Positions 26,447-34,217 of a stretch of DNA of 64,000 bases are shown here, piece after piece (position 1 is the first letter of the stretch; the number at the start of each line of letters is the position of its first letter). This stretch comes from Synechococcus sp. UW179A (GTDB lineage: Bacteria; Cyanobacteriota; Cyanobacteriia; PCC-6307; Cyanobiaceae): positions 62,001 to 126,000 of the forward strand of contig NZ_UCNJ01000025.1 of NCBI RefSeq assembly GCF_900473965.1, in the 5' to 3' direction. The notes beneath the pieces were generated by a model, which was not told where the DNA came from, searched no databases, and was given only the letters and a program-made list of their open reading frames with translations. The position numbers were made by a program, and so were the translations under genes.

Positions 26447-27049
26447 ATGAAACGAGCGCGATGCAAACCAGAAGGCTCTTGGGGGTTCACGCTGGTGGAG
26501 CTGCTGCTGGCTCTGAGCCTGGGCACCCTTCTATTTGGGCTGCTGCTGCGCTTGATCGGCGCCGATCTTCAGCTGGGTAGGGCAATGGCCGTGCGTTTGA
26601 GTGAAAGCTCGCGACAACGCCGCAGTCTGGAGCTGATCCGCGAGGAACTGGGACGGGCCCATGGCTGGATGGTCGATCCACCGCTCTCCAAGCGTTGGCC
26701 TTGCCGCATGAGTGGTCGCCGTCCGGTGCTGGCCATTGCAACTCTCGCCGACGATGCTCAGGCACGCGGCGAAAGCGCGATCGTGTATTCGGTGGGTTCT
26801 GCTCCAGCTGCGATCTGGCGCGGGCAGGTGTTGATGCGCTGTGGCCCGGCCTACGGCCTCGATGGCGTGCCTAACCTCCGGGGTGCTTTCCAGAATCGGG
26901 TGCTGCTGGATGCGCTTCCCCACGACATCGGCTCAGGGTTCACGGCACGTCCGCACCCGCAATGGCCTGTGCTGGAGTTGGAGATCGAACAGCAGTTGCC
27001 GTCTCGTTCTGGGGATCCGCAAGTCCTGCGCAGCCGGCTGGCCGCCTGA
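26447..27049 (+). CDS. PilW-like minor pilin (operon D)
   Basis: The ATG at 26447 gives 200 residues with leader MKRARCKPEGSWG then FTLVELLLALSLGTLLFGLL. A CAGGAGGGTTGAG sequence just upstream supports this start over the in-frame ATG at 26363. The body contains RRSLELIREELGRAHGW and RCGPAYGLDG; the latter resembles LIRCGPKMRIAG of the cassette C PilW/RTX protein, though there is no RTX extension here. It is the last pilin gene of operon D, 48 bases before a kinase gene. Confidence 0.82.
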   Translation: MKRARCKPEGSWGFTLVELLLALSLGTLLFGLLLRLIGADLQLGRAMAVRLSESSRQRRSLELIREELGRAHGWMVDPPLSKRWPCRMSGRRPVLAIATLADDAQARGESAIVYSVGSAPAAIWRGQVLMRCGPAYGLDGVPNLRGAFQNRVLLDALPHDIGSGFTARPHPQWPVLELEIEQQLPSRSGDPQVLRSRLAA

Positions 27050-27097
27050 TGGCTTGAGACCGCTGCCGCTCTCTGTTGCTGCTGCAGAGAGGCCACT

Positions 27098-28522
27098 GTG
27101 AGCGCCAGGGTTGAACCAACGTCGATCCGGCGACGGTTGGAGCGCACCGCTTTGCTAGCGGTGTTACTGGGCTATGGCTTGTTGGTGCTGGCGACTGCTC
27201 AACTGTTTCAGCAGCAGCGCAACCAGCGACAGCTGACCACGATGCAGCGGGCCGAACGCTTGCTGCTCGGCAATGTTGCCGTTGCTGAGCAACCTCAGCA
27301 GCTGCAACGCTTGTTCGGCATGTTCTCCAGTTCCGGTCTGGCGTTGTGGGGGCACTTCGCCAATCAGACGTCTGTGGAGGCTGCATTGATGGATCCCTCT
27401 GCGGATCTGCGCCAACGGGCTGAGCAGCTGGCTCAAAACCAATCCAGGCCTCAGCTGTTCCGCAACCGCAGCAGCAGTTACATGATCACCGGCAGGGTCT
27501 TGGAGATGAACGGCAACCCCTTGCACTTGTATCTGCTGGAGGATGTCTCGGCCGAGGTGGCGTTTCAGCATCAACTCAATGCACTGTTGCTGCTTGCTGC
27601 TGTTCTGGCAGCGCTGGTGTCTGTTCTGCTCAATCGCCGTGGTATTCACCGTGCCTTGCAGCCTTTAACGCGCCTTGGCGACACGTTGGAGACGTTTCGC
27701 TCCAATCCTCTACAGCATCAACCGCTCGCGCCCGACCAGCTACCACTGGAGTTGAAGCCTCTGGCGGTTGCTGTCAACGATCTGGGCGAGCGTCTTGCGA
27801 AGGCCTTGGACCATCAGCAACAGTTCGCCAGCAGCGTGAGCCATGAGCTGCGCAATCCCATCACCATCATTGGCGGCTACAACCGCAGGCTGATGCGCCG
27901 CGCCGACAACCTCACTGACGATCAGCGACGACAGCTGCTGATTGTGGAGGAAGAAATCCGCCGGTTGGGACAACTGGTCACCGATCTGGTAACGATCACC
28001 CGCGCTGAGATCAGCGCTCAGAACCTGGATTGTCAGCCTCTTTGCATTGCCGATCTGGTTCAGCAGGCCATTGCGCTGCTCGATCCACAGGCACAGCTGC
28101 GGATTGTGGTGATCCCTGCTGATGCAGTTGATCCCCAGTTGATCGAGGTCTTCGCTGATCGTGATGCAGTGCTGCAGTGTCTTGTCCATCTGCTCAACAA
28201 CGCCTGTCAATACAGTCCGCCCGTTTCTCCGGTCGAGATTGGCTACGTCTGCCAAGCCGAGAGGGTGTTCCTGCAGATTCGTGACCACGGCCCGGGCGTC
28301 CCCGCGGAAGAACGGCAGTTGGTGTTCGAGCGTTTCCGGCGTGGCCGTAACAGTGATGGGAGTCCCGGCAGTGGTATCGGGCTGGCCGTGGTGCAGACGC
28401 TGGTCGACCCCATGGCCGGCAGCGTGTCGATCGAGGATGCCGAAGGCGGTGGTGCCGTTGTTGTGCTGGGCCTCAGGAGGTACTCGTCTCCTGCTCCGGA
28501 AGTTCATCCTCCGCTTCATTGA
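27098..28522 (+). CDS. Sensor histidine kinase, second of three
   Basis: The 474-residue product starts at the GTG at 27098. Helices near residues 15-37 and 160-178 bracket a sensor segment. A linker leads to VSHELRNPITIIGGY (H box), NNACQYSP (N), DHGPGVP (G1) and GSGIGLAVVQTLV (G2). It follows operon D on the same strand and may be co-transcribed with it. Its end overlaps the convergent membrane-protein gene by 50 bases. No cognate regulator adjoins it. Confidence 0.92.
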   Translation: MSARVEPTSIRRRLERTALLAVLLGYGLLVLATAQLFQQQRNQRQLTTMQRAERLLLGNVAVAEQPQQLQRLFGMFSSSGLALWGHFANQTSVEAALMDPSADLRQRAEQLAQNQSRPQLFRNRSSSYMITGRVLEMNGNPLHLYLLEDVSAEVAFQHQLNALLLLAAVLAALVSVLLNRRGIHRALQPLTRLGDTLETFRSNPLQHQPLAPDQLPLELKPLAVAVNDLGERLAKALDHQQQFASSVSHELRNPITIIGGYNRRLMRRADNLTDDQRRQLLIVEEEIRRLGQLVTDLVTITRAEISAQNLDCQPLCIADLVQQAIALLDPQAQLRIVVIPADAVDPQLIEVFADRDAVLQCLVHLLNNACQYSPPVSPVEIGYVCQAERVFLQIRDHGPGVPAEERQLVFERFRRGRNSDGSPGSGIGLAVVQTLVDPMAGSVSIEDAEGGGAVVVLGLRRYSSPAPEVHPPLH

Positions 28523-28841
28523 GCAGGTAGAAGGCCAGCACGGCCATGCAGGCGATGGCCAGAAACAGGTGATCCACCCAGCCGTACTGCACGCCCATGC
28601 CCATGGCGGTGATTTTGCTGTTCACCACCACCAGCACCACGGCAAAGCTCGCCAGCAGCAGGGCGGGTAGCCGTTGAATCTGCCGGCGTTGACGCCACAG
28701 GCTGAACAGGGGAGGCAGCAACACCAGCGTCGAGACACCATGCAGAACACGCATGCTCAGATCGCTGTGTAGATGCGGTGTGATCGACGCCCAGAGATTG
28801 GCCGGCACCAGCAGCGAAACCAGGATCAGGTAGGGAATCAA
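28473..28841 (-). CDS. Small membrane protein of unknown function
   Basis: The 122-residue product has four predicted membrane helices (for example LPALLLASFAVVLVVVNS and LFLAIACMAVLAFYLL) and an acidic C-terminal tail (EAEDELPEQE). I do not recognise the family. Its ATG overlaps the stop of the upstream kinase (ATGA), so it is translationally coupled and could serve as a kinase partner. Confidence 0.7.
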   Translation of the reverse strand: MIPYLILVSLLVPANLWASITPHLHSDLSMRVLHGVSTLVLLPPLFSLWRQRRQIQRLPALLLASFAVVLVVVNSKITAMGMGVQYGWVDHLFLAIACMAVLAFYLLNEAEDELPEQETSTS

Positions 28842-30250
28842 GGGGCTGGCCTCAATTGAATGCGAAAGCAGCTGCCCATGCCGGGTTCGCTTCTCACCTT
28901 GATGCTGCCACCCATCGCCTCCAGCAGCAGTTTCACCACGGAGAGTCCAACCCCGCTGCCGCTCTGTCCCGTGGTGTTGGCGCCACGGTGAAAGCGATCG
29001 AACACGTAGGCCTGGTCCTGCAAGGGAATGCCGATGCCTCGATCTTCCACCTCAAGCGTCAGGTTGTTGATGTCGGATCGCAAGCGCAGCTGGATGGGCT
29101 GCTCAGGCGGTGAGTACTTGTGGGCGTTTTCGATCAAGTTGAGCAGCACCTGACGCAGCCTGGCGGCATCGCCGAGCGCCATGCTGGAGCTGCCTTCAGC
29201 AGGCAGCTCCAGGGTCAGTTCACGGCCCAGGGCCGTTCCTTGGGCGCGCACCACTTCATCGAGCAGAGGTCGTAGATCCACGGGCTCCTGTTTGACCTGC
29301 AAACGCCCGGAATCACTACGTGAAAGGTCGAGCAGGTCATTGAGCAGTTGCTGCATGCCGATCGTCTCTTCCTCAGCGTCGTGAAGGCGCTGAACCAGTT
29401 GTGCCTCCAGCTGAGGTGCCTTACGGATCACGCGTTTGAGAGATCCGGACACCAGGGTCAGTGGTGCTTGCAATTCATGGCTCACGGCGCTCACGAACTG
29501 ACGCTGTTGGCTCCAGGACTGGGCCAGTCGCTCGGTGAGGGCGTTGTAGGTGCGGGTGAGCTGGCTGAGTTCCTGTGGTCCCCTGGGCACCGGTAAAGCG
29601 GCTGTTTGCAGGCCTTCAGCCGTGAGCTCGGCGCTACGGCTGCTGAGCTCTTGCAATGGTTTGGTGATTCGCTTCACCAACAGGCTCACCAACAGCAACG
29701 AGCCACTGAGGGAGCTGCCCCAGATCAGGATCATCCAGGCCAGAAATTCGCTCTGAGCAGGGCCCAGGCCGGAGATTTCCGTGCTGCTCCAGAGCAGATC
29801 ACCAGAGCGCAGACGGCGGTCCAGCAGGGTGAGGTATTCCCGCTCCTGCAGCACGATCAGATTCGACTCGCCTTGCTCTCGCAGTGGATTGGCCGTTGCG
29901 GCGGCTTTCAGCAGAGCCGCTGGGATGGGCCGGTGGTCTCGTCTGGGGGTGATCAGCTGCCCGTCCGGCTGTTCCAGCCACAGATTGGTGCGCAGGCTGG
30001 AGTGATTCTGAAGTTCCTGCACGATCAGCGTTTCGCCCTGATCGCCTTGGCTCTCCAGCCGAAAAGCCAGTGCTGCCGATGCGGTCAGCAGCTCAGCTTC
30101 TCCCACGCGCAGTCGGCTGCGTTCGCTCAGCAACAGCCCCGTGCTGGTGGCACCGGTGAAGCCGAGCAGCACGGCGGCGTAGGTGGCGAGCTGCAGCTGG
30201 CCGAGCATGGTGCCCGTCAGGCGGGAGCGCCAGTTGCGGGAACGGTTCAT
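28838..30250 (-). CDS. Sensor histidine kinase with HAMP, third of three
   Basis: The 470-residue product starts at the ATG at 30250 (MNRSRNWRSRLTG). Two helices flank a periplasmic sensor region of about 150 residues with VGEAELLTASAALAFRLES. A HAMP follows (KRITKPLQELSSRSAEL), then VSHELQAPLTLVSGS (H box), NLIENAHKYSP, DRGIGIP and GSGVGLSVVKLLLE. It is divergent from the ABC permease. No response regulator adjoins it; the one at 24161-24886 may serve more than one kinase, or the partner lies elsewhere. Confidence 0.93.
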   Translation of the reverse strand: MNRSRNWRSRLTGTMLGQLQLATYAAVLLGFTGATSTGLLLSERSRLRVGEAELLTASAALAFRLESQGDQGETLIVQELQNHSSLRTNLWLEQPDGQLITPRRDHRPIPAALLKAAATANPLREQGESNLIVLQEREYLTLLDRRLRSGDLLWSSTEISGLGPAQSEFLAWMILIWGSSLSGSLLLVSLLVKRITKPLQELSSRSAELTAEGLQTAALPVPRGPQELSQLTRTYNALTERLAQSWSQQRQFVSAVSHELQAPLTLVSGSLKRVIRKAPQLEAQLVQRLHDAEEETIGMQQLLNDLLDLSRSDSGRLQVKQEPVDLRPLLDEVVRAQGTALGRELTLELPAEGSSSMALGDAARLRQVLLNLIENAHKYSPPEQPIQLRLRSDINNLTLEVEDRGIGIPLQDQAYVFDRFHRGANTTGQSGSGVGLSVVKLLLEAMGGSIKVRSEPGMGSCFRIQLRPAP

Positions 30251-30315
30251 GCTCCAATCCTGCTCTTGGTCGGACAGTCGGGCAAGAATGCGCTTGATCA
30301 GCACAGCACTCCTCT

Positions 30316-31188
30316 GTGAGTTTTGCCGCCTCACCCCTGGGCATCGCCCGCCCCAGCCTTTCGGCTCGCATGGCCCGCTGGGGCCTGGTGATCGTGGCGA
30401 TCTATGGCCTGGTGGCCCTGATCACCCCGGTGCTGTTGGCCGCTGGCGTGCTGCCAGATCCCAATGCCGGCCTAGAGAATCCCATCTATGCACCTCCCTC
30501 GCTAGCGCACTGGTGCGGCACCGATCGGCTCGGACGTGATGTTTGTGTGCGCACCTTGCAGGGCAGCGGTGTGGCCCTGCAGGTGGTGCTCCTGGCCGTG
30601 ACCTTCGCGCTGGTGATCGGTGTGCCCCTAGGCATGGTGAGTGGCTATCTGGGGGGAGGCGTGGATCGCGTGCTGGTGCTGCTGATGGACACGCTTTATA
30701 CGCTGCCGGTGTTGTTGCTGTCGGTGGTGTTGGCCTTCTTGCTGGGGCGGGGTGTTCCCAATGCGGCCGCAGCATTGTGCGTGGTGTACATCCCCCAGTA
30801 CTTCAGGGTGGTGCGCAACCAGACGGCCCAGGTGAAAGCTGAGCTGTTCGTGGAGGCAGCGCGCACGCTCGGTGCCGGACCGGTCTGGATCCTGCGCCGA
30901 TATCTGTTGCGCAACGTGATCACCTCGGTGCCCGTGCTGCTCACGCTTAATGCTGCCGATGCGGTGCTGGTGTTGGGTGGCCTTGGCTTCCTTGGCTTAG
31001 GTCTTCCGGAAACGGTGCCGGAATGGGGCAGTGATCTCAATCTTGCGCTCGCGGCTGTGCCGACTGGTGTGTGGTGGACCGCCCTTTATCCAGGCTTGGC
31101 GATGTTTGTGTTGGTGCTGGGGCTGTCGTTTCTGGGTGAGGGTCTCGAAGCCTGGGTGAGCAGCACGGGGCGGGACGCGGCAAAATAA
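30316..31188 (+). CDS. Dipeptide/oligopeptide-type ABC transporter permease (DppC/OppC family)
   Basis: The 290-residue product starts at the GTG at 30316. The family-specific stretch HWCGTDRLGRDVCVRTLQGS is followed by five membrane helices and the EAA loop (FVEAARTLGAGPVWILRRYLL). It forms the inner-membrane channel of a DppBCDF-like importer for peptides, nickel or similar solutes. No DppB, ATPase or binding protein is present in this window, so the partners must be elsewhere. Confidence 0.93.
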   Translation: MSFAASPLGIARPSLSARMARWGLVIVAIYGLVALITPVLLAAGVLPDPNAGLENPIYAPPSLAHWCGTDRLGRDVCVRTLQGSGVALQVVLLAVTFALVIGVPLGMVSGYLGGGVDRVLVLLMDTLYTLPVLLLSVVLAFLLGRGVPNAAAALCVVYIPQYFRVVRNQTAQVKAELFVEAARTLGAGPVWILRRYLLRNVITSVPVLLTLNAADAVLVLGGLGFLGLGLPETVPEWGSDLNLALAAVPTGVWWTALYPGLAMFVLVLGLSFLGEGLEAWVSSTGRDAAK

Positions 31189-31207
31189 CAACAGAACCGA
31201 TCAGACC

Positions 31208-31468
31208 ATGCCGTTCTGGGCCACGCTCGCTCTGCTGACGCTGATGATCACGTTGTGGGTGTCTGGCCGCAGCAATCCAGATGATGTGATTGGTCTGCTG
31301 GAGCAGATGCTGGCGATTGCGCTGGGGCTCGTGGTCCTGTTCATCGGCCGCAGTTTGCCGCTAGAGCTTCTTGCTTTGGTGTTTGCCCTGCGATTGCCGG
31401 CAGCCCGCCGAAACCATCCGGTGATGGAGCGCAGGCAAGGCAGCAAGGATGTGTTGATGCCGTTCTGA
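31208..31468 (+). CDS. Small conserved-looking membrane protein
   Basis: The 86-residue product has two helices (MPFWATLALLTLMITLWVSG and MLAIALGLVVLFIG) and a basic tail. It starts 19 bases after the permease stop, so it is likely co-transcribed. I do not recognise the family. Confidence 0.7.
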   Translation: MPFWATLALLTLMITLWVSGRSNPDDVIGLLEQMLAIALGLVVLFIGRSLPLELLALVFALRLPAARRNHPVMERRQGSKDVLMPF

Positions 31469-31508
31469 ACTTGCCAGTAGAGCCCTGGCTCATGCATGGC
31501 TGCTGAGT

Positions 31509-32198
31509 TCAGCAATGCAGCTTGGCTGTACGAGGCAGCTGCTCGAGAATCTCACCCTCTTTTGAGAGGGCTGGATAGCTGCGGCCCTGCTCACGGCACC
31601 AGCCCGCCACGTCCGGATAGCACCACTCAAACAGCAGGTCGGTGTATCGCTCTGCGGGAATTCCTTCACCTTCAAGTGGGGCGAGCCCAGCAGCCTGACG
31701 CTGCCTGAGGGCCTCAAACAGCAGTGTGGCCGTGGCCACCGACACATTCAAAGACTGCACCATGCCACGCATCGGGATGAAGACCGCCTGATCCATTAAC
31801 GCGGTGGCTTCTGCGGTCAGTCCCCATTTCTCGGCACCGAGAACGAAGGCACTGGGGCCTGTGAAGTCGCATTCGCGGTAGTCGCGCGCGTTCACGCCCA
31901 GGTTGGTGCCATACAGCCGGAATCCTTGATTTTTAAGGTGGCGTACGGCGCTGCTGATGTCGGCATGGTCATGCAGCGGCACCCAGCGCTGACTGCCCTG
32001 GGCGGTGCTGTTAAAGGTGCGGGGCCGTCCGCTGAAACTCACGGCATGGGCTTCTAGAACCCCCACGGCATCACAGCTGCGCAGGATGGCCGAGAGGTTA
32101 TGGGGCTTTTCCACGTGCTCCACCAGCACGGTGAGATCCGTCATCCGGCAGTTCAGAACCTGCTTCAGACGCTGAAATCTGCGGGGAAGGATCGGCAT
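31509..32198 (-). CDS. trmH: tRNA (guanosine-18-2'-O)-methyltransferase TrmH
   Basis: The start at the ATG at 32198 gives 229 residues (MPILPRRFQRLKQVLNCRMT), matching the family start; the frame extends to 32246. SpoU/SPOUT motifs are visible: HNLSAILRSCDAVGV (motif 1), FVLGAEKWGLT (motif 2) and IPMRGMVQSLNVSVATATLL (motif 3, knot and SAM site). TrmH methylates G18 of tRNA D-loops. A C-terminal region specific to the TrmH subfamily follows motif 3. Confidence 0.93.
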   Translation of the reverse strand: MPILPRRFQRLKQVLNCRMTDLTVLVEHVEKPHNLSAILRSCDAVGVLEAHAVSFSGRPRTFNSTAQGSQRWVPLHDHADISSAVRHLKNQGFRLYGTNLGVNARDYRECDFTGPSAFVLGAEKWGLTAEATALMDQAVFIPMRGMVQSLNVSVATATLLFEALRQRQAAGLAPLEGEGIPAERYTDLLFEWCYPDVAGWCREQGRSYPALSKEGEILEQLPRTAKLHC

Positions 32199-32380
32199 CG
32201 CTGAGATCGCTGCAGGCGTGAAGGCTTGCTGGCAGCCATAGGGCATGGATCAGATTTGCATGCAAGCTGCAACCGGAATCCTGCTGAGAGCTCAATGCAT
32301 TTGCTACGTATGCTCCTGTCATGACCATGGGCTGAAGCTGACTTCAGCTGGTAGCTCTGATTGAAGCGAGGGATCTGAGG

Positions 32381-32704
32381 ATGGGCACGATCTTGACGTC
32401 CAATGCGGCTTTGGAGCTCATGCGTCAATCCGCTGTTGCAGGCATACCAGGTGAAATGCATGCCGAAGTGGTGTCCGGAGGTTGCTCTGATTACGCGATT
32501 GTGTTCAAAGCAGGCCGCAACTCAGGTGAGCCAATCTCCAGGGAATCTGGAGTAACTCTCTACTCCAAGGCTGAGCAGGTTCGGCTGTTTTCTGGACTTG
32601 TGATCGACTATCAGGAGTCTTTATCCGGCGGCGGATTTTTTCTTTCTGGAAAGTCGATTGATGTGTCGTCCTGTGGAAATTGTTTCTCTTTCAGGGCTGA
32701 TTAA
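32381..32704 (+). CDS. IscA/HesB-like protein with altered C-terminal cysteine spacing
   Basis: The 107-residue product has the A-type Fe-S carrier layout: Cys35 in VVSGGCSDYAIVF (the position of the first IscA cysteine), a hydrophobic core (FSGLVIDYQESLSGGGFFL) and a C-terminal pair C98-G-N-C101. Canonical IscA/SufA/ErpA have C-G-C, so there is an extra residue between the ligands. It may carry Fe or Fe-S clusters, or be an offshoot with another metal role. It lies 75 bases from a convergent 64-residue ORF ending in CCG. Confidence 0.72.
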   Translation: MGTILTSNAALELMRQSAVAGIPGEMHAEVVSGGCSDYAIVFKAGRNSGEPISRESGVTLYSKAEQVRLFSGLVIDYQESLSGGGFFLSGKSIDVSSCGNCFSFRAD

Positions 32705-32779
32705 AATCTTTACTGTTGGTTGAACTCTCATTTTTAAAGTTAAGCTTTAAGCAGCTATCGTTGGCCAATTTTTGCGTGG

Positions 32780-32974
32780 TTATCCGCAGCAACTGCTCTG
32801 CTGCAGTGGTGTCACGGTGACGCCACTCACGACCTGAGGGTCCATTAAAACACGCACTTTGATGCCACCGTCTGGATCGTCGGAAAGTTCAATGCCAAGG
32901 CCTAGCAGCTCTTTGCCAGCGTCGTTTTTGTAGTTGATCAACTCGACTCTTTGGATATTTCCTTGCTCAGACAT
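32780..32974 (-). CDS. Small protein of unknown function ending in Cys-Cys-Gly
   Basis: The 64-residue acidic product (MSEQGNIQRVELINYKNDAG) is soluble and ends SSCCG, an arrangement that could bind metal or form a thiol. It is convergent with the IscA-like gene. No family recognised. Confidence 0.55.
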   Translation of the reverse strand: MSEQGNIQRVELINYKNDAGKELLGLGIELSDDPDGGIKVRVLMDPQVVSGVTVTPLQQSSCCG

Positions 32975-33001
32975 TGTTGAAGTTTGTGTTGTTATCCATC
33001 A

Positions 33002-33583
33002 TTATGGCTGTTTGATGTTGAAAGGATCTCGATTGCTGAGATCAGTGCTTTTTTCATCAGCACCACCAATGGCACGGCAAAGGTTGTGGGCTGAGGAGGT
33101 GTAGCGCTCACAGAAGCTGTCAACCATGGCTTTTTGGCCTGATCGTGACGCATTGATCTGAATCTGTTGCCAAACAGCTTTGTCGTTCAGGTACAGCTCC
33201 AGATGCTGATCTGCTTCCAAGTCGTTGCCAAGGGGGGGTAGTCGCTCGCCCAGAACGACGCGACGCACCAGATTCCAGTCCTGTGGAATGCCATCGACAT
33301 TCACAACCTTCAAAGCTTTCAGTCTGCAGGGCTCGTTGGTGCGTCCGCTCTGTTCAGCGCCATGGCGTGTCGATCGCAGCCAAAGCTCGCTCTCCTGGTT
33401 GCCAACCTGCAGGTAGCGCAGGTCAGCCGCTTTGAGGCCATAGGTGGCCATCAACTGGAAGGCGAACCCATAGCGGCGCCCCATCGTTGTGTTCGGCAAG
33501 GCTGCGAGCACCTCAAGGATTTCTGAATCCTGCAGGGCATAGGTGATGGGTTGGGGTGGGTTGCTATTGGGTTGGTTGCTCAT
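33002..33583 (-). CDS. Possible degenerate tyrosine-recombinase-like protein
   Basis: The 193-residue product contains RRYGFAFQLMATYGLKAADL, which resembles the first catalytic block of integrases (where GLRxxEL is usual); the Arg is Lys here. The later region has no clear HxxR or catalytic Tyr, so it is either a decayed integrase or a distant relative. No attachment sites or phage genes adjoin it. The start ATG and soluble, low-hydrophobicity composition support a real protein. Confidence 0.45.
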   Translation of the reverse strand: MSNQPNSNPPQPITYALQDSEILEVLAALPNTTMGRRYGFAFQLMATYGLKAADLRYLQVGNQESELWLRSTRHGAEQSGRTNEPCRLKALKVVNVDGIPQDWNLVRRVVLGERLPPLGNDLEADQHLELYLNDKAVWQQIQINASRSGQKAMVDSFCERYTSSAHNLCRAIGGADEKSTDLSNRDPFNIKQP

Positions 33584-33745
33584 GTTGTCCTCCCCTTCGC
33601 TCGTTCACGCTGATGTTTTGTGCGTGATGGCTGTTTGTAGCAGGTGACTGATTCCAGTCATATCTGGATGCAGGGTCGCCGATGTTCAGTCACCTCTTCA
33701 GAGGTGTGCCTCAACACGATGGCGTTGACCATCAATGAAGACATC

Positions 33746-34153
33746 ATGCATAAGCCTGCTCCGATGCGTTTGTCTGCCCTGCTGACGCTTACTGCCCTGC
33801 TGCCCATCACGGCAACTCCGTTGCTGGCACACGAGTATCGCGGTGATGATGGTCGTTACTACGACAGTCGTTACTACGACGGCCGCGACGACTACGGCCG
33901 TCGCGCTTACGACAGCGGGCGTGACTACGACGACAGCCGTGAGTATCTGTATCGACCAGATGGAGTGGCTCAGCGGACTGCATGGGATGAACCAGGCTCA
34001 GATACCAACAGTTGCGTTGAAGGCAGCGTGATCGGTGGTCTGCTCGGGGCCGGTCTCGGTGCAGCGCTGTCCCGTGGCAACGGCCGCTGGATCGGTGTTC
34101 CTGTCGGTGGTGCCGCTGGTGCTCTGATTGGTTGCCAGGTCGACGGGGGCTGA
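33746..34153 (+). CDS. Secreted glycine-zipper protein
   Basis: The ATG at 33746 gives 135 residues starting with a signal peptide (MRLSALLTLTALLPITATPLLA, core 20 residues or so). A Tyr/Asp/Arg-rich repeat region follows (YYDSRYYDGRDDYGRR), then a double glycine zipper (VIGGLLGAGLGAALSRGNGR and GVPVGGAAGALIGC) typical of 2TM glycine-zipper envelope proteins. It is probably periplasmic or outer-membrane associated. The upstream in-frame ATG at 33644 would place the signal peptide internally and is rejected. Confidence 0.8.
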   Translation: MHKPAPMRLSALLTLTALLPITATPLLAHEYRGDDGRYYDSRYYDGRDDYGRRAYDSGRDYDDSREYLYRPDGVAQRTAWDEPGSDTNSCVEGSVIGGLLGAGLGAALSRGNGRWIGVPVGGAAGALIGCQVDGG

Positions 34154-34217
34154 TCTTCTTTGGGTCGAAGAGGAATTTTGTAACTCTTCTCACTGGATCA
34201 TTGATGAATCATCAACC

